Shown here: positions 35,388 through 44,913 of the stretch, in pieces
Layout: each line of letters begins with the position of its first letter
Numbering within the stretch: the stretch's first letter is position 1
Assembly: GCF_020809045.1 (NCBI RefSeq)
Contig: NZ_CP078079.1
Location: 1,426,001-1,490,000 of the forward strand
Reading direction: 5' to 3'
DNA: 64,000 nucleotides
Source: Pseudarthrobacter sp. L1SW
GTDB lineage: Bacteria; Actinomycetota; Actinomycetes; Actinomycetales; Micrococcaceae
Position numbers and translations under genes: made by a program
The notes under the pieces: model-generated
What the model was told of the DNA's origin: nothing
What the model saw: the letters and a program-made list of their open reading frames with translations, nothing else
Databases searched by the model: none

Positions 35388-36431
35388 TCAGCCGGCACCC
35401 ACCGCTGCGCCGGGCTCCGGCAGGGCGCGGGCTGGCGGCAGTCCTTCCAGGGTTCGCCCGGCAAGGGTGCTGGCTACCCACAGTGATCTCGCCAGGTCGC
35501 CGCGGTGGCCGGGCTTCCCTGCGTACCACAGCGCATTGGCCACTTCCCTGGCCACGGCCCATTGCCGGGCAACTTCGGGATCCAGGCCGGCGGCGGAGCT
35601 GAAGTCCGCGCAGCGGTCACGCAGGCCGGATTCGGGCTGGTTCAGCGGCAGGTCCTGCAGGCGGTTCCATAACAGCGGTGCCACGCCGAACTCCGGCTCG
35701 CCGATCATCGGCTGGGGGTCAATGGCCGCGAACCCGTCCGGCGTCGGCTTTCCGTCGGTTCCACCCAAGCCAGGCCTGGCCAAGATGTTCAGGTAGTGCA
35801 GGTCTGCATGGACCAGGACGTCCCGCGCCGACCGGCGGCCCACCGCGCCGCGGGTCTGGCAGACTTCAAGGGCCGCCTCCAGCAGCCAGCGTGGAAAAGG
35901 GCGTCCCAGCAGGTCCCAGTCCGCCGGCAGGTCATCGCTCCACTGCTCGGCACGCGCGGCGATGTGCTCGAATTCCCGCCACTGTGGCCGGTCATCGGGA
36001 AGGATACCCAGCTGTTTGACCAGTCCGCCCCACACCACCATGGCGTCAGCCATCGGCGCGTTGCTGAGCGGGCGCCCGGCGTCGAGCCTTTCGAGGAGCA
36101 TGGAACACGTGGCAGCATCCGAGGCTTCCAGCGCAACCGCGCCCTTCCCGTTCCACAGTTCCAGCGCGTGCCGCTCCACCCTCGCTTCGTCGTGGGGGAA
36201 GGCGATCTTCAAGGCAGCGGGGGAACCGTCCTCCCGGACCACCGGAATGACCACCGCGCCGTGGCCGTTCCAGGGCACAACGCCGGGACGAAGGCCGGAG
36301 GCAAGCCGCCACCGGGCCAGGAGGCTTTCGGCGATGCCGGGCAAGGAAGCCAGCCAGGTCCGGCCTTCAGCGGTGCCGCGGTAGCGCGCCGCGAGGTCCG
36401 GAGGGATGGGAAGTTCCGTTGCTTGGCTCAT
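35388..36431 (-). CDS. Aminoglycoside phosphotransferase, APH(6)/streptomycin 6-kinase-like
   Basis: ATG 36431 gives 347 residues; open frame upstream is non-coding in character. The kinase fold includes the nucleotide loop near AVVIPVVREDGSPAALKI, the catalytic HADLHYLNIL (Asp, about residue 230) and the metal-binding D of AIDPQP. This is the APH(6) branch. Many soil actinobacteria have such chromosomal genes without proven resistance, and the true substrate may be another sugar or alcohol. Nothing points to recent transfer. Confidence 0.85.
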   Translation of the reverse strand: MSQATELPIPPDLAARYRGTAEGRTWLASLPGIAESLLARWRLASGLRPGVVPWNGHGAVVIPVVREDGSPAALKIAFPHDEARVERHALELWNGKGAVALEASDAATCSMLLERLDAGRPLSNAPMADAMVVWGGLVKQLGILPDDRPQWREFEHIAARAEQWSDDLPADWDLLGRPFPRWLLEAALEVCQTRGAVGRRSARDVLVHADLHYLNILARPGLGGTDGKPTPDGFAAIDPQPMIGEPEFGVAPLLWNRLQDLPLNQPESGLRDRCADFSSAAGLDPEVARQWAVAREVANALWYAGKPGHRGDLARSLWVASTLAGRTLEGLPPARALPEPGAAVGAG

Positions 36432-36451
36432 CACGTCCAGCCTACGGGCAC

Positions 36452-36480
36452 GGCCCTGCCCTCCCGGAAGAGGGTGGGCC
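36452..36480 (-). terminator. Hairpin just after the VIT1-family gene
   Basis: Arms GGCCCTGCCCTC (from 36453) and GAGGGTGGGCC (to 36480) pair with a small internal mismatch, immediately after the VIT1-family stop at 36481. No T-run. Likely terminator of that gene. Confidence 0.4.
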
Positions 36481-37263
36481 CTACACGACGCCCGTAGCGC
36501 CGAGCAGGCTGCCAATGCTGAACGTGGCCGCGAGGGCCAGGGCGCCGCCCACCACCACCCGGACCGCAGCCCTGGACTTTGAGCCGCCGCCAATCCAAGC
36601 GCCCAGGGCTCCTGTCAGGGCCAGCGCCACCAGGACAGCGGCGAAGGTCAGGGGGACGCGGATTTCCGGCGGGGGAAGGAGGATTGCCAGCATTGGGAGG
36701 ACCGCGCCGATGATGAAAGCCGCGGCTGAAGCGAAGGCCGCATGCCAGGGGCTCACGATGTCCGTTTCGTCGATGTTGAGTTCGGCGGACAGGTGCGCGG
36801 CCAGGGCATCGTGGGCCGTGAGCTCTTCAGCGACCTTGCCGGCAGTTTCGGGGCTGAGCCCCTTGGCGAGGTAGATGGCGGTAAGTTCTGCCAACTCCTC
36901 TTCCGGTTCCTCAGCCAGCTCCCGGCGTTCCTTCTCTATCAGCGCCCGTTGGCTGTCGCTCTGGCTGCTCACCGAGACGTACTCGCCCAGTGCCATGGAG
37001 ACCGCTCCGCCTACCAGCCCCGCAGCCCCCGCGGCGAGGATGGGACCGGACTCGGCAGTGGCCCCTGCCACGCCAACCACAATCGCCGCCACCGAGACGA
37101 TGCCGTCGTTGGCACCAAGGACACCCGCCCGCAGCCAGTTCAGCCTTTGGGCAATGTCGTTGCCGTGCGGCTCGGTCTCCATATGGCGGCGAAGTCCGGG
37201 GCTCCCAGCGTCCGCTGTTCCCTGCTCCGTTGCTCCCTGCTCCGCCGGTTCGTGTGCGTCCAT
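36481..37263 (-). CDS. VIT1/CCC1-family iron/manganese transporter
   Basis: From ATG 37263, 260 residues (a TTG at 37275 is less likely). The family motif LRAGVLGANDGIVSVAAIVVGVAGA stands at the first helix. There are two N-terminal helices, a cytoplasmic metal-binding helical domain rich in Glu (EKERRELAEEPEEELAELTAIYLAKG, about 110-135) and three C-terminal helices. These proteins move Fe2+ or Mn2+ out of the cytoplasm or into a store. It is not directly linked to terC, but manganese/iron handling is represented twice in this window. Confidence 0.9.
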   Translation of the reverse strand: MDAHEPAEQGATEQGTADAGSPGLRRHMETEPHGNDIAQRLNWLRAGVLGANDGIVSVAAIVVGVAGATAESGPILAAGAAGLVGGAVSMALGEYVSVSSQSDSQRALIEKERRELAEEPEEELAELTAIYLAKGLSPETAGKVAEELTAHDALAAHLSAELNIDETDIVSPWHAAFASAAAFIIGAVLPMLAILLPPPEIRVPLTFAAVLVALALTGALGAWIGGGSKSRAAVRVVVGGALALAATFSIGSLLGATGVV

Positions 37264-37429
37264 GCTCTTCAGCAAACCATCAGAAGCCTTCCGGGGCCAC
37301 CCGGCCCGGACAGGAAGCGACGCTGCAGGCCGGTCCGGCGGCTTCGGGGGCTGCGGAGGTTGCCTTGGAGTCCCGTAATTGGAAGGAGTATTGCCAGGCC
37401 CTGCCGGAGTTTCAGGGTGGGGCTGGAGG

Positions 37430-38785
37430 TCAGGGCGCTGCCGGCGCGGGTGTGGGGCTGGCCGGAAGATCCGGCAGTTGGTCCTGCTCGAGGAGGATGC
37501 CCGGAACCGGGCCCGGATCGCCGCCCCAGTGGGCGGCGCGCCGTGCCGCGGACTGTAGCGCGGCTATGGCCCAGGCCCGCGTGCCGCCGCCGGCAAGGGC
37601 AATGACGTCGCCGAAGGCAGGCAGCGACGCCAGCTCCAGGCGGGCAAGCCCGGCACTCGGGACGGCGAGGAAATCGGGGGCCAGTACGTAGCCGGGCTGC
37701 TGTGCCTGCGCGGCATCGCATGCGGCCAGGGACTGTGCCGCGGCTTCTTCAGCCAGGTCCTCATGCTCAGCAAGGAAGGCTCCCGCCGGACCGGCGTCGT
37801 TGGCTGTGAGCCGGGGCAGTGCCGCCTGGTAGGCATAAACGCTTTGCTGTTCGGCTGCCACGGCTGCTGAGAGCGCAGTGGCAACGGCTGCACCCATCCC
37901 GGTTCCGGGTGTGCCCTGTGCAGTTGTTCCCTGCCCCGTAGTTCCCTGCCCAGCAGATGCAGGAACTCCAGCTGGTGCCGGAACCTGGGCCGTGGGAGGC
38001 CCAGCGGGCGCCTCTAGAAGGGACGGGCAGGCGGAGGAAGTGGGCGGGGACGTGGGGCTGGCCGCGGGTGCGGCTGCTGTGGTGGATGGGTCGGTGGTTG
38101 GGGCGTTGCCGGGTGTCCCTGCGGCTCCGTGGGGCAGCGTCTCCACTGCGATGCCGCCGGCGGCGGCCACGTCCTCCGCGGCCAGCAGCTGGGCGGTGCC
38201 GGCACCCGCCAAAAGGCGTGCCATGCCGCCGTCGGCCTTTGCTGCGTCGGCGAGGCGCTGCACTCCGCTGGCGGAGAGCGCGGAGGCGAGCTTTGCAAGG
38301 CTGGGCGGCGGGGCCGCTGCCGGCGCAACCGGGGACGCCGTCGCTGGGGACGAGGCCGCGGGAGGCGCCGGCGCTGGGGACGCCGTCGAGGGTTGGGGGA
38401 GACCGGAGGGCGAAGCGGGGGCTGGTGCCTCCTGTGCGGGGGAGGATTCCGACGGCGAAAGGAGGGCGCGTGCCTGCAGCGTCAGCAAAGTCACAGTCGA
38501 GTCCACGGCGGCTGTTTTTCCGGCAGCATCCGGGGCCGCGCCCACTGCGGCCGCAGCCCCCAGCCGCTCGGCGGCTGCCCGCAGCTCCAGCGCATCGTGC
38601 AGGGCGGCCCTCCTGGCCTGCTCGGAGAACGGCGGATCCGCGGGCGGCGGCGGTTCCGCGGGGATCAGGGCAAATCCAAGGCTGAGGACAAGGAGGGCTG
38701 TGAACGAAATAACGGCGTACCGGAAATAGCGCAGCTTTGGGCGGTTTTCCCGATTGTCGTCTTTCACAACAGACCATGGTGTCAC
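37430..38785 (-). CDS. DUF4439 (ferritin-like) domain membrane-anchored protein
   Basis: The 451-residue protein has one membrane helix near the N-terminus (about residues 20-43), then about 240 residues of Ala/Pro/Ser/Thr-rich linker. It ends in a ferritin-like DUF4439 domain (about 300-440): AAVAAEQQSVYAYQAALPRL and EHEDLAEEAAAQSLAACDAA carry Glu/His residues in the position of ferritin metal ligands. The linker includes the degenerate repeat TTGQGTTAQGT. Probably extracytoplasmic. Start GTG 38785 is uncertain (GTG 38767 possible). It is divergent from rimP. Confidence 0.75.
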   Translation of the reverse strand: MTPWSVVKDDNRENRPKLRYFRYAVISFTALLVLSLGFALIPAEPPPPADPPFSEQARRAALHDALELRAAAERLGAAAAVGAAPDAAGKTAAVDSTVTLLTLQARALLSPSESSPAQEAPAPASPSGLPQPSTASPAPAPPAASSPATASPVAPAAAPPPSLAKLASALSASGVQRLADAAKADGGMARLLAGAGTAQLLAAEDVAAAGGIAVETLPHGAAGTPGNAPTTDPSTTAAAPAASPTSPPTSSACPSLLEAPAGPPTAQVPAPAGVPASAGQGTTGQGTTAQGTPGTGMGAAVATALSAAVAAEQQSVYAYQAALPRLTANDAGPAGAFLAEHEDLAEEAAAQSLAACDAAQAQQPGYVLAPDFLAVPSAGLARLELASLPAFGDVIALAGGGTRAWAIAALQSAARRAAHWGGDPGPVPGILLEQDQLPDLPASPTPAPAAP

Positions 38786-38817
38786 GTCGAGGGGGAATCC
38801 TCGTCCCGCCGGACCGG

Positions 38818-38871
38818 TAAAATAGCTACGCTAGTACACACAACATCATCTATAGGGAGGCGGCGGGCATC
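38818..38871 (+). promoter_or_regulatory. Candidate promoter of the rimP-nusA operon
   Basis: TAAAAT (38818-38823) and TACGCT (38827-38832) are possible -10 boxes for the translation-factor operon. GGGAGG precedes GTG 38872 at eleven bases. No clear -35 box. Confidence 0.35.
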
Positions 38872-39486
38872 GTGAGCAATTCAGAAGCTACGGCTTCATC
38901 GGACCTGACCGGAACGGGTAAGGCTGATGCTTCACCCGCAAACAACCCGGAAGCTGCCCGGCTCCGCGCGCTCCTTGAACCCGCGGTGCAGGCGAACCGC
39001 CTGTACCTCGAGGACGTAGCCATCGTGGCGGGTTCCCACCGGGTGGTCCACGTTGTGGTGGACCTGCCCCAGGAGGAAACCGGCGGCGTCGGCCTGGATG
39101 TCATTGCGGACATCTCGAAGGTGCTTTCCGACGTGCTGGACAACGACCCCAATGACGACGGCCGCCCGTACGATCTCGAGGTTTCCTCGCCCGGCGTGGG
39201 ACGCCCCCTGACCGAGCCGCGCCACTGGCACCGCGCCAAGGGCCGCATGGTCAAGGTCAATGTTGTCCAGGGGGACAACGTCACCGGCCGCATCCAGTCG
39301 GTGGACGACGACGGAGTGACGATCATCCCGGAGATCGCCGTGAAAAAGGGGATGAAGCCCAAGCAGGGCGATCCCATCAAGCTTCCTTTCGACAGGATCC
39401 GCAACGGAAAAGTCGAGATCGAATTCAGCCACCTCTCTGGGGACGGTCTGGAACCGGAACACAATGGACCTTCTGAGGAGGCCTGA
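38872..39486 (+). CDS. rimP: Ribosome maturation factor RimP
   Basis: A 204-residue protein required for 30S subunit assembly. The N-terminal RimP domain has [29 protein letters not shown] and [17 protein letters not shown]; a C-terminal SH3-like domain follows. N- and C-terminal extensions are polar. Starts GTG 38872. Its stop overlaps the nusA ATG. Confidence 0.95.
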   Translation: MSNSEATASSDLTGTGKADASPANNPEAARLRALLEPAVQANRLYLEDVAIVAGSHRVVHVVVDLPQEETGGVGLDVIADISKVLSDVLDNDPNDDGRPYDLEVSSPGVGRPLTEPRHWHRAKGRMVKVNVVQGDNVTGRIQSVDDDGVTIIPEIAVKKGMKPKQGDPIKLPFDRIRNGKVEIEFSHLSGDGLEPEHNGPSEEA

Positions 39487-40466
39487 TGGATATTGACATG
39501 AGCGCACTGAGACTTCTGGAGCGTGAGCGTGAAATTCCGCTGGACCTCCTGATCCCCACCATCGAGCAGGCGCTCCTGGTGGCCTACCACAAGTCGCCCG
39601 GCGCCTTCGAGAAGGCGCGTGCCGAACTGGACCGCAAGAGCGGCCACGTGACCATCTGGGCTGTGGAGATAGACGACGACGGCGCCCCCATTGGTGAGTT
39701 CGAGCACACCCCTGAGGGGTTCGGCCGGATCGCCGCCAGCACCGCGCGCCAGATCATCCTGCAGCGCCTGCGCGACGTTGAGGACGACAACGTACTGGGC
39801 GAGTTCAAGGGCCGTGAAGGCGAACTGGTGTCCGGCACCATCCAGCAGGGCAACAACCCGCACATGATCCAGGTCAACCTGGGCTCCGTCGAAGCGCTGC
39901 TGCCGCCGCCCGAGCAGGTTCCCGGGGAGAAATACATCCACGGCAACCGGCTGCGCGCCTTGGTCATTGACGTCCACCGTGGTTCAAAGGGCCCGTCCGT
40001 CACCCTGTCCAGGTCCCACCCCGGCCTGGTCCGCAAGCTCTTTGAACTGGAGGTGCCGGAGATCGCCGACCGCTCCGTCGAAATCGTGGCGCTGGCCCGG
40101 GAAGCTGGCCACCGCACCAAGATCGCGGTCAAGGCAAACGTCCCCGGCATCAACGCCAAGGGTGCCTGCATCGGCGAGATGGGCTCGCGGGTCCGCGCCG
40201 TCATGAATGAGCTCAACGACGAAAAGATCGACATCGTCGATTTCAGCGAAAATCCGGCTACCTTCATTGCCAGCGCGCTGTCGCCGTCGCGAGTGAATTC
40301 GGTCACTATCACCGATGAGGCGACCCGGTCTGCCCGTGTTGTGGTTCCGGACTACCAGCTCTCCCTGGCAATCGGCAAGGAGGGCCAGAATGCCCGGCTC
40401 GCGGCGAAGCTGACCGGCTGGCGCATCGACATCGTCTCCGACGCCGCCCAGGCCCGGGACAACTAA
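39486..40466 (+). CDS. nusA: Transcription termination/antitermination factor NusA
   Basis: The 326-residue protein has the N-terminal RNA polymerase-binding domain, the S1 domain (about 130-200, [17 protein letters not shown]), and KH1/KH2 domains ([36 protein letters not shown]). As in other actinobacteria, it lacks the C-terminal acidic repeats of E. coli NusA. It is coupled to rimP by one-base overlap. Confidence 0.96.
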   Translation: MDIDMSALRLLEREREIPLDLLIPTIEQALLVAYHKSPGAFEKARAELDRKSGHVTIWAVEIDDDGAPIGEFEHTPEGFGRIAASTARQIILQRLRDVEDDNVLGEFKGREGELVSGTIQQGNNPHMIQVNLGSVEALLPPPEQVPGEKYIHGNRLRALVIDVHRGSKGPSVTLSRSHPGLVRKLFELEVPEIADRSVEIVALAREAGHRTKIAVKANVPGINAKGACIGEMGSRVRAVMNELNDEKIDIVDFSENPATFIASALSPSRVNSVTITDEATRSARVVVPDYQLSLAIGKEGQNARLAAKLTGWRIDIVSDAAQARDN

Positions 40467-40491
40467 GCAGTTCCCCGAGGGCCCTCCCGCG

Positions 40492-40541
40492 CCGGAAACG
40501 CCCCCGCAGTTTCGGGCAGAACGGCCGGGAGGGGCTAGAAT
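40492..40541. terminator. Weak hairpin and internal -10 box between nusA and ylxR
   Basis: Arms CCCTCCCG (40492-40499) and CGGGAGGG (40526-40533) could form an 8-bp hairpin. A -10-like TAGAAT (40536-40541) follows, so this may be an attenuator plus a secondary promoter for the ylxR-infB part of the operon. Confidence 0.3.
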
Positions 40542-40653
40542 AGTAAAGACCGCGCCTAACGGCCGGCAGCCGTGCGCCTTGGGCGTGCCCATTCCGTTCA
40601 CCGCGGAGGAGGCCCGTTCGCGGCCAGCAAGTATGAACGTCAGGAAGATGACC

Positions 40654-40989
40654 GTGCCAGTAGCAAGCGGGAATCAACCGGAGCGTACCTGCATCGGATG
40701 CCGAAAGAAGGGGCTGCGGTCTGAGTTACTCCGGCTCGTCGCCGAAGGCAGTGGATCAACCGCTGTCCTGGTGGATGAACGACGCCGGATGGCTGGCCGG
40801 GGTGCATGGCTGCATCCCAGCGAATCGTGCCTGGCTCTGGCCATTAAGCGGCGTGCATTCGGACGTGCCCTGGGGGGCGCAACCGGTACCGCCGCCGTCG
40901 AACGCCGGATCAAGTCAGGTGCGGCCGTTGCAGGTGTTCCGGCAACTGCAACACCAACCGTCCAACCTGAAAGCGGGTCAGAAATCTGA
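40654..40989 (+). CDS. ylxR: YlxR-family RNA-binding protein
   Basis: I choose GTG 40654, six bases after AGGAAG, for 111 residues; ATG 40648 or 40633 are alternatives. The DUF448 core shows RTCIGCRKKG (with Cys pair), RGAWLHPSESC and the basic ARxFGRALG end. YlxR proteins bind RNA and stand between nusA and infB in most bacteria, as here. The last 25 residues are an Ala/Pro/Thr tail. Confidence 0.88.
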   Translation: MPVASGNQPERTCIGCRKKGLRSELLRLVAEGSGSTAVLVDERRRMAGRGAWLHPSESCLALAIKRRAFGRALGGATGTAAVERRIKSGAAVAGVPATATPTVQPESGSEI

Positions 40990-41141
40990 TGGAAACCCGA
41001 TGAGTTCCCAGCGATGAGTGCGTAACGATGACAACTTTGTTGCGCTCTGCAATGGGCCCTGCTGCAGTAAACGCGGCTGGGGCCCGCAGTAAGAAGTAGA
41101 CGGTTCGTGCCTGGCTCGGTGCGGACCGAGACAGGAGAAAT

Positions 41142-44084
41142 GTGGCCAAGGTCCGCGTACACGAGCTCGCCAAAGAGCTCGGTATTACTTCCAAAGATGC
41201 AGTGACAAAACTGCAGGAACTGGGCGAATTTGTTCGCTCCGCCTCTTCCACCATTGAGGCCCCCGTTGTGCGGAAGCTGCGCAACGCCTTCCCGGATGCA
41301 GCCCCCAAGGCGGCAGCTCCGGCAGCAACACCGGCAGCCGCCCCCAAGGCTCCGGCCCCGGCGGCAGAAGCACGCCCGTCAACCCCCGCTCCCGGACCGG
41401 CCGCCCCCAAAGCGCCCGCCCCGCAGGCGCAGGCACAGGCCCCCGCTGCTCCGGCAGCACCGGCACAGCCGGCTGCCCCGGCAGCACCCGCTGCCAGCGC
41501 ACCCGCAGCTCCGGCCGCCCCTGCCCAGGCAGCTCCGTCCACCGGGGCAAAGCCCGGTGCCCGGCCGGCCCCCAAGGCTGAAACCCCTGCTGCGCCCACC
41601 CGCTCCGGCTCAGGCCAGGGTGGTTCGGCGGGCAGTTCTGCACCCCGTCCCGGCGGCCCCCGTCCGGGCAACAACCCCTTCGCTACGTCCCAGGGCATGC
41701 CCCGCGGCCGTGGCGGCGACGGTGAGCGCGCTCCCCGTCCCGGCAACAACCCGTTTGCCACCTCCCAAGGCATGCCCCGTCCGGGCGGAAGCCGTACTGA
41801 CGGCGACCGTCCCGGCGGTCCGCGCCCCGCAGCAGGTGCCGGCGGCCCCCGTCCCGGCGGTCCCCGCCCCGCAGCAGGTGCCGGTGGGCCGCGTCCCGCA
41901 GCAGGTGCCGGTGGCCCGCGCCCCGGTGCCGGTGCACCGCGCCCCGGTGGTGCCGGTGGCAACCGTCCTTCTCCGGGCATGATGCCCAACCGCACTGAGC
42001 GTCCGGCACCCGCCGGTGCAGGACGCCCCGGTGCCGGTGGCCGTGGTCCCGGACGCCCGGGCGGCGCTCCCGGAACCGGTGGTCCCGGTGGCGGCGGCGG
42101 TGCTCCCGCGGGCGGTGGCTTCGGCAAGGGCGGCCGCGGACGCGGCGGCACCCAGGGTGCCTTCGGCAAGGGCGGCGCCGGACGTGGCAAGCAGCGCAAG
42201 TCGAAGCGTGCAAAGCGCCAGGAACTTGAGCAGATGAGTGCACCGTCGCTGGGTGGCGTGAGCGTACCCCGCGGCGACGGCAACACCGTTATCCGCCTGC
42301 GCCGCGGCTCGTCCATCACGGACTTCGCCGACAAGATCGAGGCAAACCCCGCCGCGCTGGTAACTGTCCTCTTCCACCTCGGCGAAATGGCCACGGCCAC
42401 CCAGTCGCTGGATGAAGAGACCTTTGCCCTGCTCGGCGAGGAGCTTGGCTACAAGCTCCAGGTCGTCTCGCCGGAGGACGAGGAGCGCGAGCTGCTCTCC
42501 ACCTTCGACATCGACTTTGATGCAGAGCTCGAAGCCGAAGGCGATGAAGACCTCGAGGCACGTCCTCCGGTTGTCACCGTCATGGGCCACGTTGACCACG
42601 GTAAGACCCGGCTGCTCGACGCCATCCGCAAGTCCGACGTCATGGCGGGCGAGCACGGCGGCATCACCCAGCACATCGGTGCCTACCAGGTCACGCACAA
42701 CCATGAAGGCAGCGACCGCAAGATCACCTTCATCGATACCCCGGGCCACGAGGCGTTCACCGCCATGCGTGCCCGTGGTGCGAAGGTCACCGACATCGCC
42801 ATCCTGGTGGTCGCAGCGGACGACGGCGTGATGCCCCAGACCGTTGAAGCCCTCAACCACGCTCAGGCGGCCAACGTGCCGATCGTCGTGGCCGTGAACA
42901 AGATCGACAAGGAAGGCGCCAACCCGGACAAGGTCCGCGGCCAGCTGACCGAGTACGGCCTGGTTCCCGAGGAATACGGTGGCGACACCATGTTCGTTGA
43001 GGTTTCTGCACGCCAGAACCTCAACATTGATGAGCTGCTCGAGGCAGTCCTGCTCACCGCGGACGCTGCCCTGGACATGCGCGCCAACCCGAACAAGGAC
43101 GCCCGCGGCATCGCGATTGAAGCCAACCTGGACAAGGGCCGCGGTTCCGTGGCCACCGTCCTGGTGCAGTCCGGCACCCTGCGCGTCGGCGACACCATCG
43201 TGGCAGGCACGGCCCACGGCCGCGTCCGTGCGATGTTCGACGACGACGGCAGCGCCCTGACCGAGGCCGGCCCGTCCCGCCCCGTGCAGGTGCTGGGCCT
43301 GTCCAACGTTCCGCGTGCAGGCGACACATTCTTCGTGACCGCTGACGAGCGCACCGCCCGCCAGATCGCCGAGAAGCGTGAAGCTGCGGACCGCAACGCC
43401 GCCCTGGCCAAGCGCCGCAAGCGCATCAGCCTGGAAGACTTCGACCAGGCCGTCGCCGAAGGCAAGATCGACACCCTCAACCTCATCCTCAAGGGTGACG
43501 TGTCCGGTGCCGTGGAAGCCCTCGAAGACGCCCTGCTCAAGATCGACGTCGGCGAAGGCGTGCAGCTGCGCGTCATCCACCGCGGCGTTGGTGCCATCAC
43601 GCAGAACGACGTCAACCTGGCAACAGTGGACAGCGCCGTCATCATCGGCTTCAACGTCAAGCCTGCCGAGCGCGTTGCCGAACTGGCAGACCGCGAAGGC
43701 GTGGACATGCGCTTCTACTCCGTCATCTACTCGGCAATCGATGACATCGAGATGGCGCTCAAGGGCATGCTCAAGCCGGAATACGAAGAAGTCCAGCTGG
43801 GCACCGCCGAGGTCCGCGAGGTCTTCCGCTCCTCCAAGTTCGGAAACATCGCCGGCTCGATCGTCCGCTCGGGTGTTATCCGACGCAATTCGAAGGCCCG
43901 CATCAGCCGCGACGGCAAGATCATCGGTGACAACCTCACCGTTGAGACGCTCAAGCGCTTCAAGGACGACGCCACCGAGGTCCGCACGGACTTCGAGTGT
44001 GGTATCGGCCTTGGATCGTACAACGACATCAACGAAGGCGACATCATCGAGACCTTCGAGATGCGTGAGAAGCCGCGCGTCTAG
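41142..44084 (+). CDS. infB: Translation initiation factor IF-2
   Basis: A 980-residue GTPase that brings fMet-tRNA to the 30S subunit. It begins with an IF2_N domain ([22 protein letters not shown]). Residues about 60-345 are a Pro/Ala/Gly/Arg-rich low-complexity region with two copies of [12 protein letters not shown] and several GPRPAAGAG units. The core follows with G1 GHVDHGKT (about 482), G3 DTPGHE and G4 NKID, then domains II-IV. GTG 41142 is preceded by AGGAG. The low-complexity region is typical of actinobacteria. Confidence 0.97.
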   Translation: MAKVRVHELAKELGITSKDAVTKLQELGEFVRSASSTIEAPVVRKLRNAFPDAAPKAAAPAATPAAAPKAPAPAAEARPSTPAPGPAAPKAPAPQAQAQAPAAPAAPAQPAAPAAPAASAPAAPAAPAQAAPSTGAKPGARPAPKAETPAAPTRSGSGQGGSAGSSAPRPGGPRPGNNPFATSQGMPRGRGGDGERAPRPGNNPFATSQGMPRPGGSRTDGDRPGGPRPAAGAGGPRPGGPRPAAGAGGPRPAAGAGGPRPGAGAPRPGGAGGNRPSPGMMPNRTERPAPAGAGRPGAGGRGPGRPGGAPGTGGPGGGGGAPAGGGFGKGGRGRGGTQGAFGKGGAGRGKQRKSKRAKRQELEQMSAPSLGGVSVPRGDGNTVIRLRRGSSITDFADKIEANPAALVTVLFHLGEMATATQSLDEETFALLGEELGYKLQVVSPEDEERELLSTFDIDFDAELEAEGDEDLEARPPVVTVMGHVDHGKTRLLDAIRKSDVMAGEHGGITQHIGAYQVTHNHEGSDRKITFIDTPGHEAFTAMRARGAKVTDIAILVVAADDGVMPQTVEALNHAQAANVPIVVAVNKIDKEGANPDKVRGQLTEYGLVPEEYGGDTMFVEVSARQNLNIDELLEAVLLTADAALDMRANPNKDARGIAIEANLDKGRGSVATVLVQSGTLRVGDTIVAGTAHGRVRAMFDDDGSALTEAGPSRPVQVLGLSNVPRAGDTFFVTADERTARQIAEKREAADRNAALAKRRKRISLEDFDQAVAEGKIDTLNLILKGDVSGAVEALEDALLKIDVGEGVQLRVIHRGVGAITQNDVNLATVDSAVIIGFNVKPAERVAELADREGVDMRFYSVIYSAIDDIEMALKGMLKPEYEEVQLGTAEVREVFRSSKFGNIAGSIVRSGVIRRNSKARISRDGKIIGDNLTVETLKRFKDDATEVRTDFECGIGLGSYNDINEGDIIETFEMREKPRV

Positions 44085-44111
44085 GTTGTTCGTTTAGGCG
44101 GGGCTGCCTCC

Positions 44112-44217
44112 GAGTTTGGGGGGCGCCCCGCCCCTACGCTGGGCGGCAACGGATCTGCGATCCCTTGCCGCCCAGCTTCGGCAGGCCCGATGCCACTCCC
44201 GGGCGCCCCCCAAACTC
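44112..44217. repeat. Nested inverted repeat between infB and rbfA
   Basis: Outer arms GAGTTTGGGGGGCGCCC (44112-44128) and GGGCGCCCCCCAAACTC (44201-44217) are perfect 17-mers. Inside, GCTGGGCGGCAACGGATC (44138-44155) and GATCCCTTGCCGCCCAGC (44159-44176) pair over 18 bp with one mismatch and a 3-base loop. Together they can form a bulky cruciform or RNA structure about 106 bases long within the operon. An unusually T-rich patch (44304-44319) precedes the rbfA ribosome site. Confidence 0.85.
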
Positions 44218-44330
44218 TCCGGCATCGTCCCTGGCTCACCACGGTGCGCGGCCGCGGCGGCAACGTACAAGCCGAACTGTCCCTGCCGCCGTCGTACGTC
44301 CCATATTTTTTCTTCTTTTAGGAGTTGTTC

Positions 44331-44840
44331 ATGGCTGATCCGGCACGTGCTGCCAAGTTGGCGCAGCGGATTAAGGTTGTTGTTGCTGAGGCCCTGGGCC
44401 GGAAGGTTAAGGATCCCCGGCTGGAGGGCATTACTGTTACCGATGCCCGGGTGACCAACGATCTGCAGCATGCCACCATCTACTACACCGTCTTCGGCGA
44501 CCAGGCTGTCCAGGCTGATGCTGCCAAGGGACTGGAGAAGGCCAAGGGTGTGCTTCGGCAGGAGGTCGGGCGGAACATTACCGTCCGGCTGACGCCAAGC
44601 CTTGAGTTCGTGGCCGACCAGGTTCCCGTGGTTGCCTCCAACCTGGAGGAGTTGCTGCGGGAGGCCAAGAAGCGTGACGCCGAGGTTGCCGCACTGGCTG
44701 CCCAGGCCAAGCACGCCGGCGACGCCGATCCGTACAAGAGTGACGCGTCCGCCGATGTGGAGATCGACGAGGACGACTTCGACGAAGAGGACCTCGACCT
44801 CAATGACAGCGGGGAACTCGACGAAGACGGCCACAAGTAA
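44331..44840 (+). CDS. rbfA: Ribosome-binding factor A
   Basis: The 169-residue protein helps mature the 30S subunit, binding near the 16S 5' end. The RbfA core DPARAAKLAQRIKVVVAEALG, KDPRLEGITVTDARVT and ITVRLTPSLEFV is followed by an acidic C-terminal tail (EIDEDDFDEEDLD). ATG 44331 has AGGAG seven bases upstream. It is 246 bases after infB, a gap unusual for this pair. Its first codons use many GTT/ATT triplets compared with the neighbours. Confidence 0.95.
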   Translation: MADPARAAKLAQRIKVVVAEALGRKVKDPRLEGITVTDARVTNDLQHATIYYTVFGDQAVQADAAKGLEKAKGVLRQEVGRNITVRLTPSLEFVADQVPVVASNLEELLREAKKRDAEVAALAAQAKHAGDADPYKSDASADVEIDEDDFDEEDLDLNDSGELDEDGHK

Positions 44841-44850
44841 CCGTCAGCAC

Positions 44851-44891
44851 AGCAGAAGGCCCGGACCGCCACGTGGTCCGGGCCTTCTGCT
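44851..44891. terminator. Strong bidirectional terminator after rbfA
   Basis: Perfect 17-bp stem (arms 44851-44867 and 44875-44891) with a 7-base loop. It lies between rbfA (rightward) and the ScyD/ScyE-like gene (leftward) and ends the rimP-rbfA operon before the inserted genes. Confidence 0.85.
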
Positions 44892-44913
44892 TCCCAGAAA
44901 ACTGTTCCGCCGG

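Noticed and set aside
32720..35464. A 914-codon open frame antisense to proS and the following permease
   Set aside because: It mirrors the third-position G/C bias of the real genes, has no recognisable domain and no ribosome site; proS is unmistakable on the other strand.
35388..36431. APH(6)-like gene as a mobile resistance gene
   Set aside because: There is no transposase, integron or repeat nearby, and such kinases are normal chromosomal genes in soil actinobacteria.
41610..43580. A 656-codon open frame antisense to infB
   Set aside because: It reads low-complexity Gly/Ala/Thr sequence as the complement of the IF-2 repeats and GTPase core, with no domain match.
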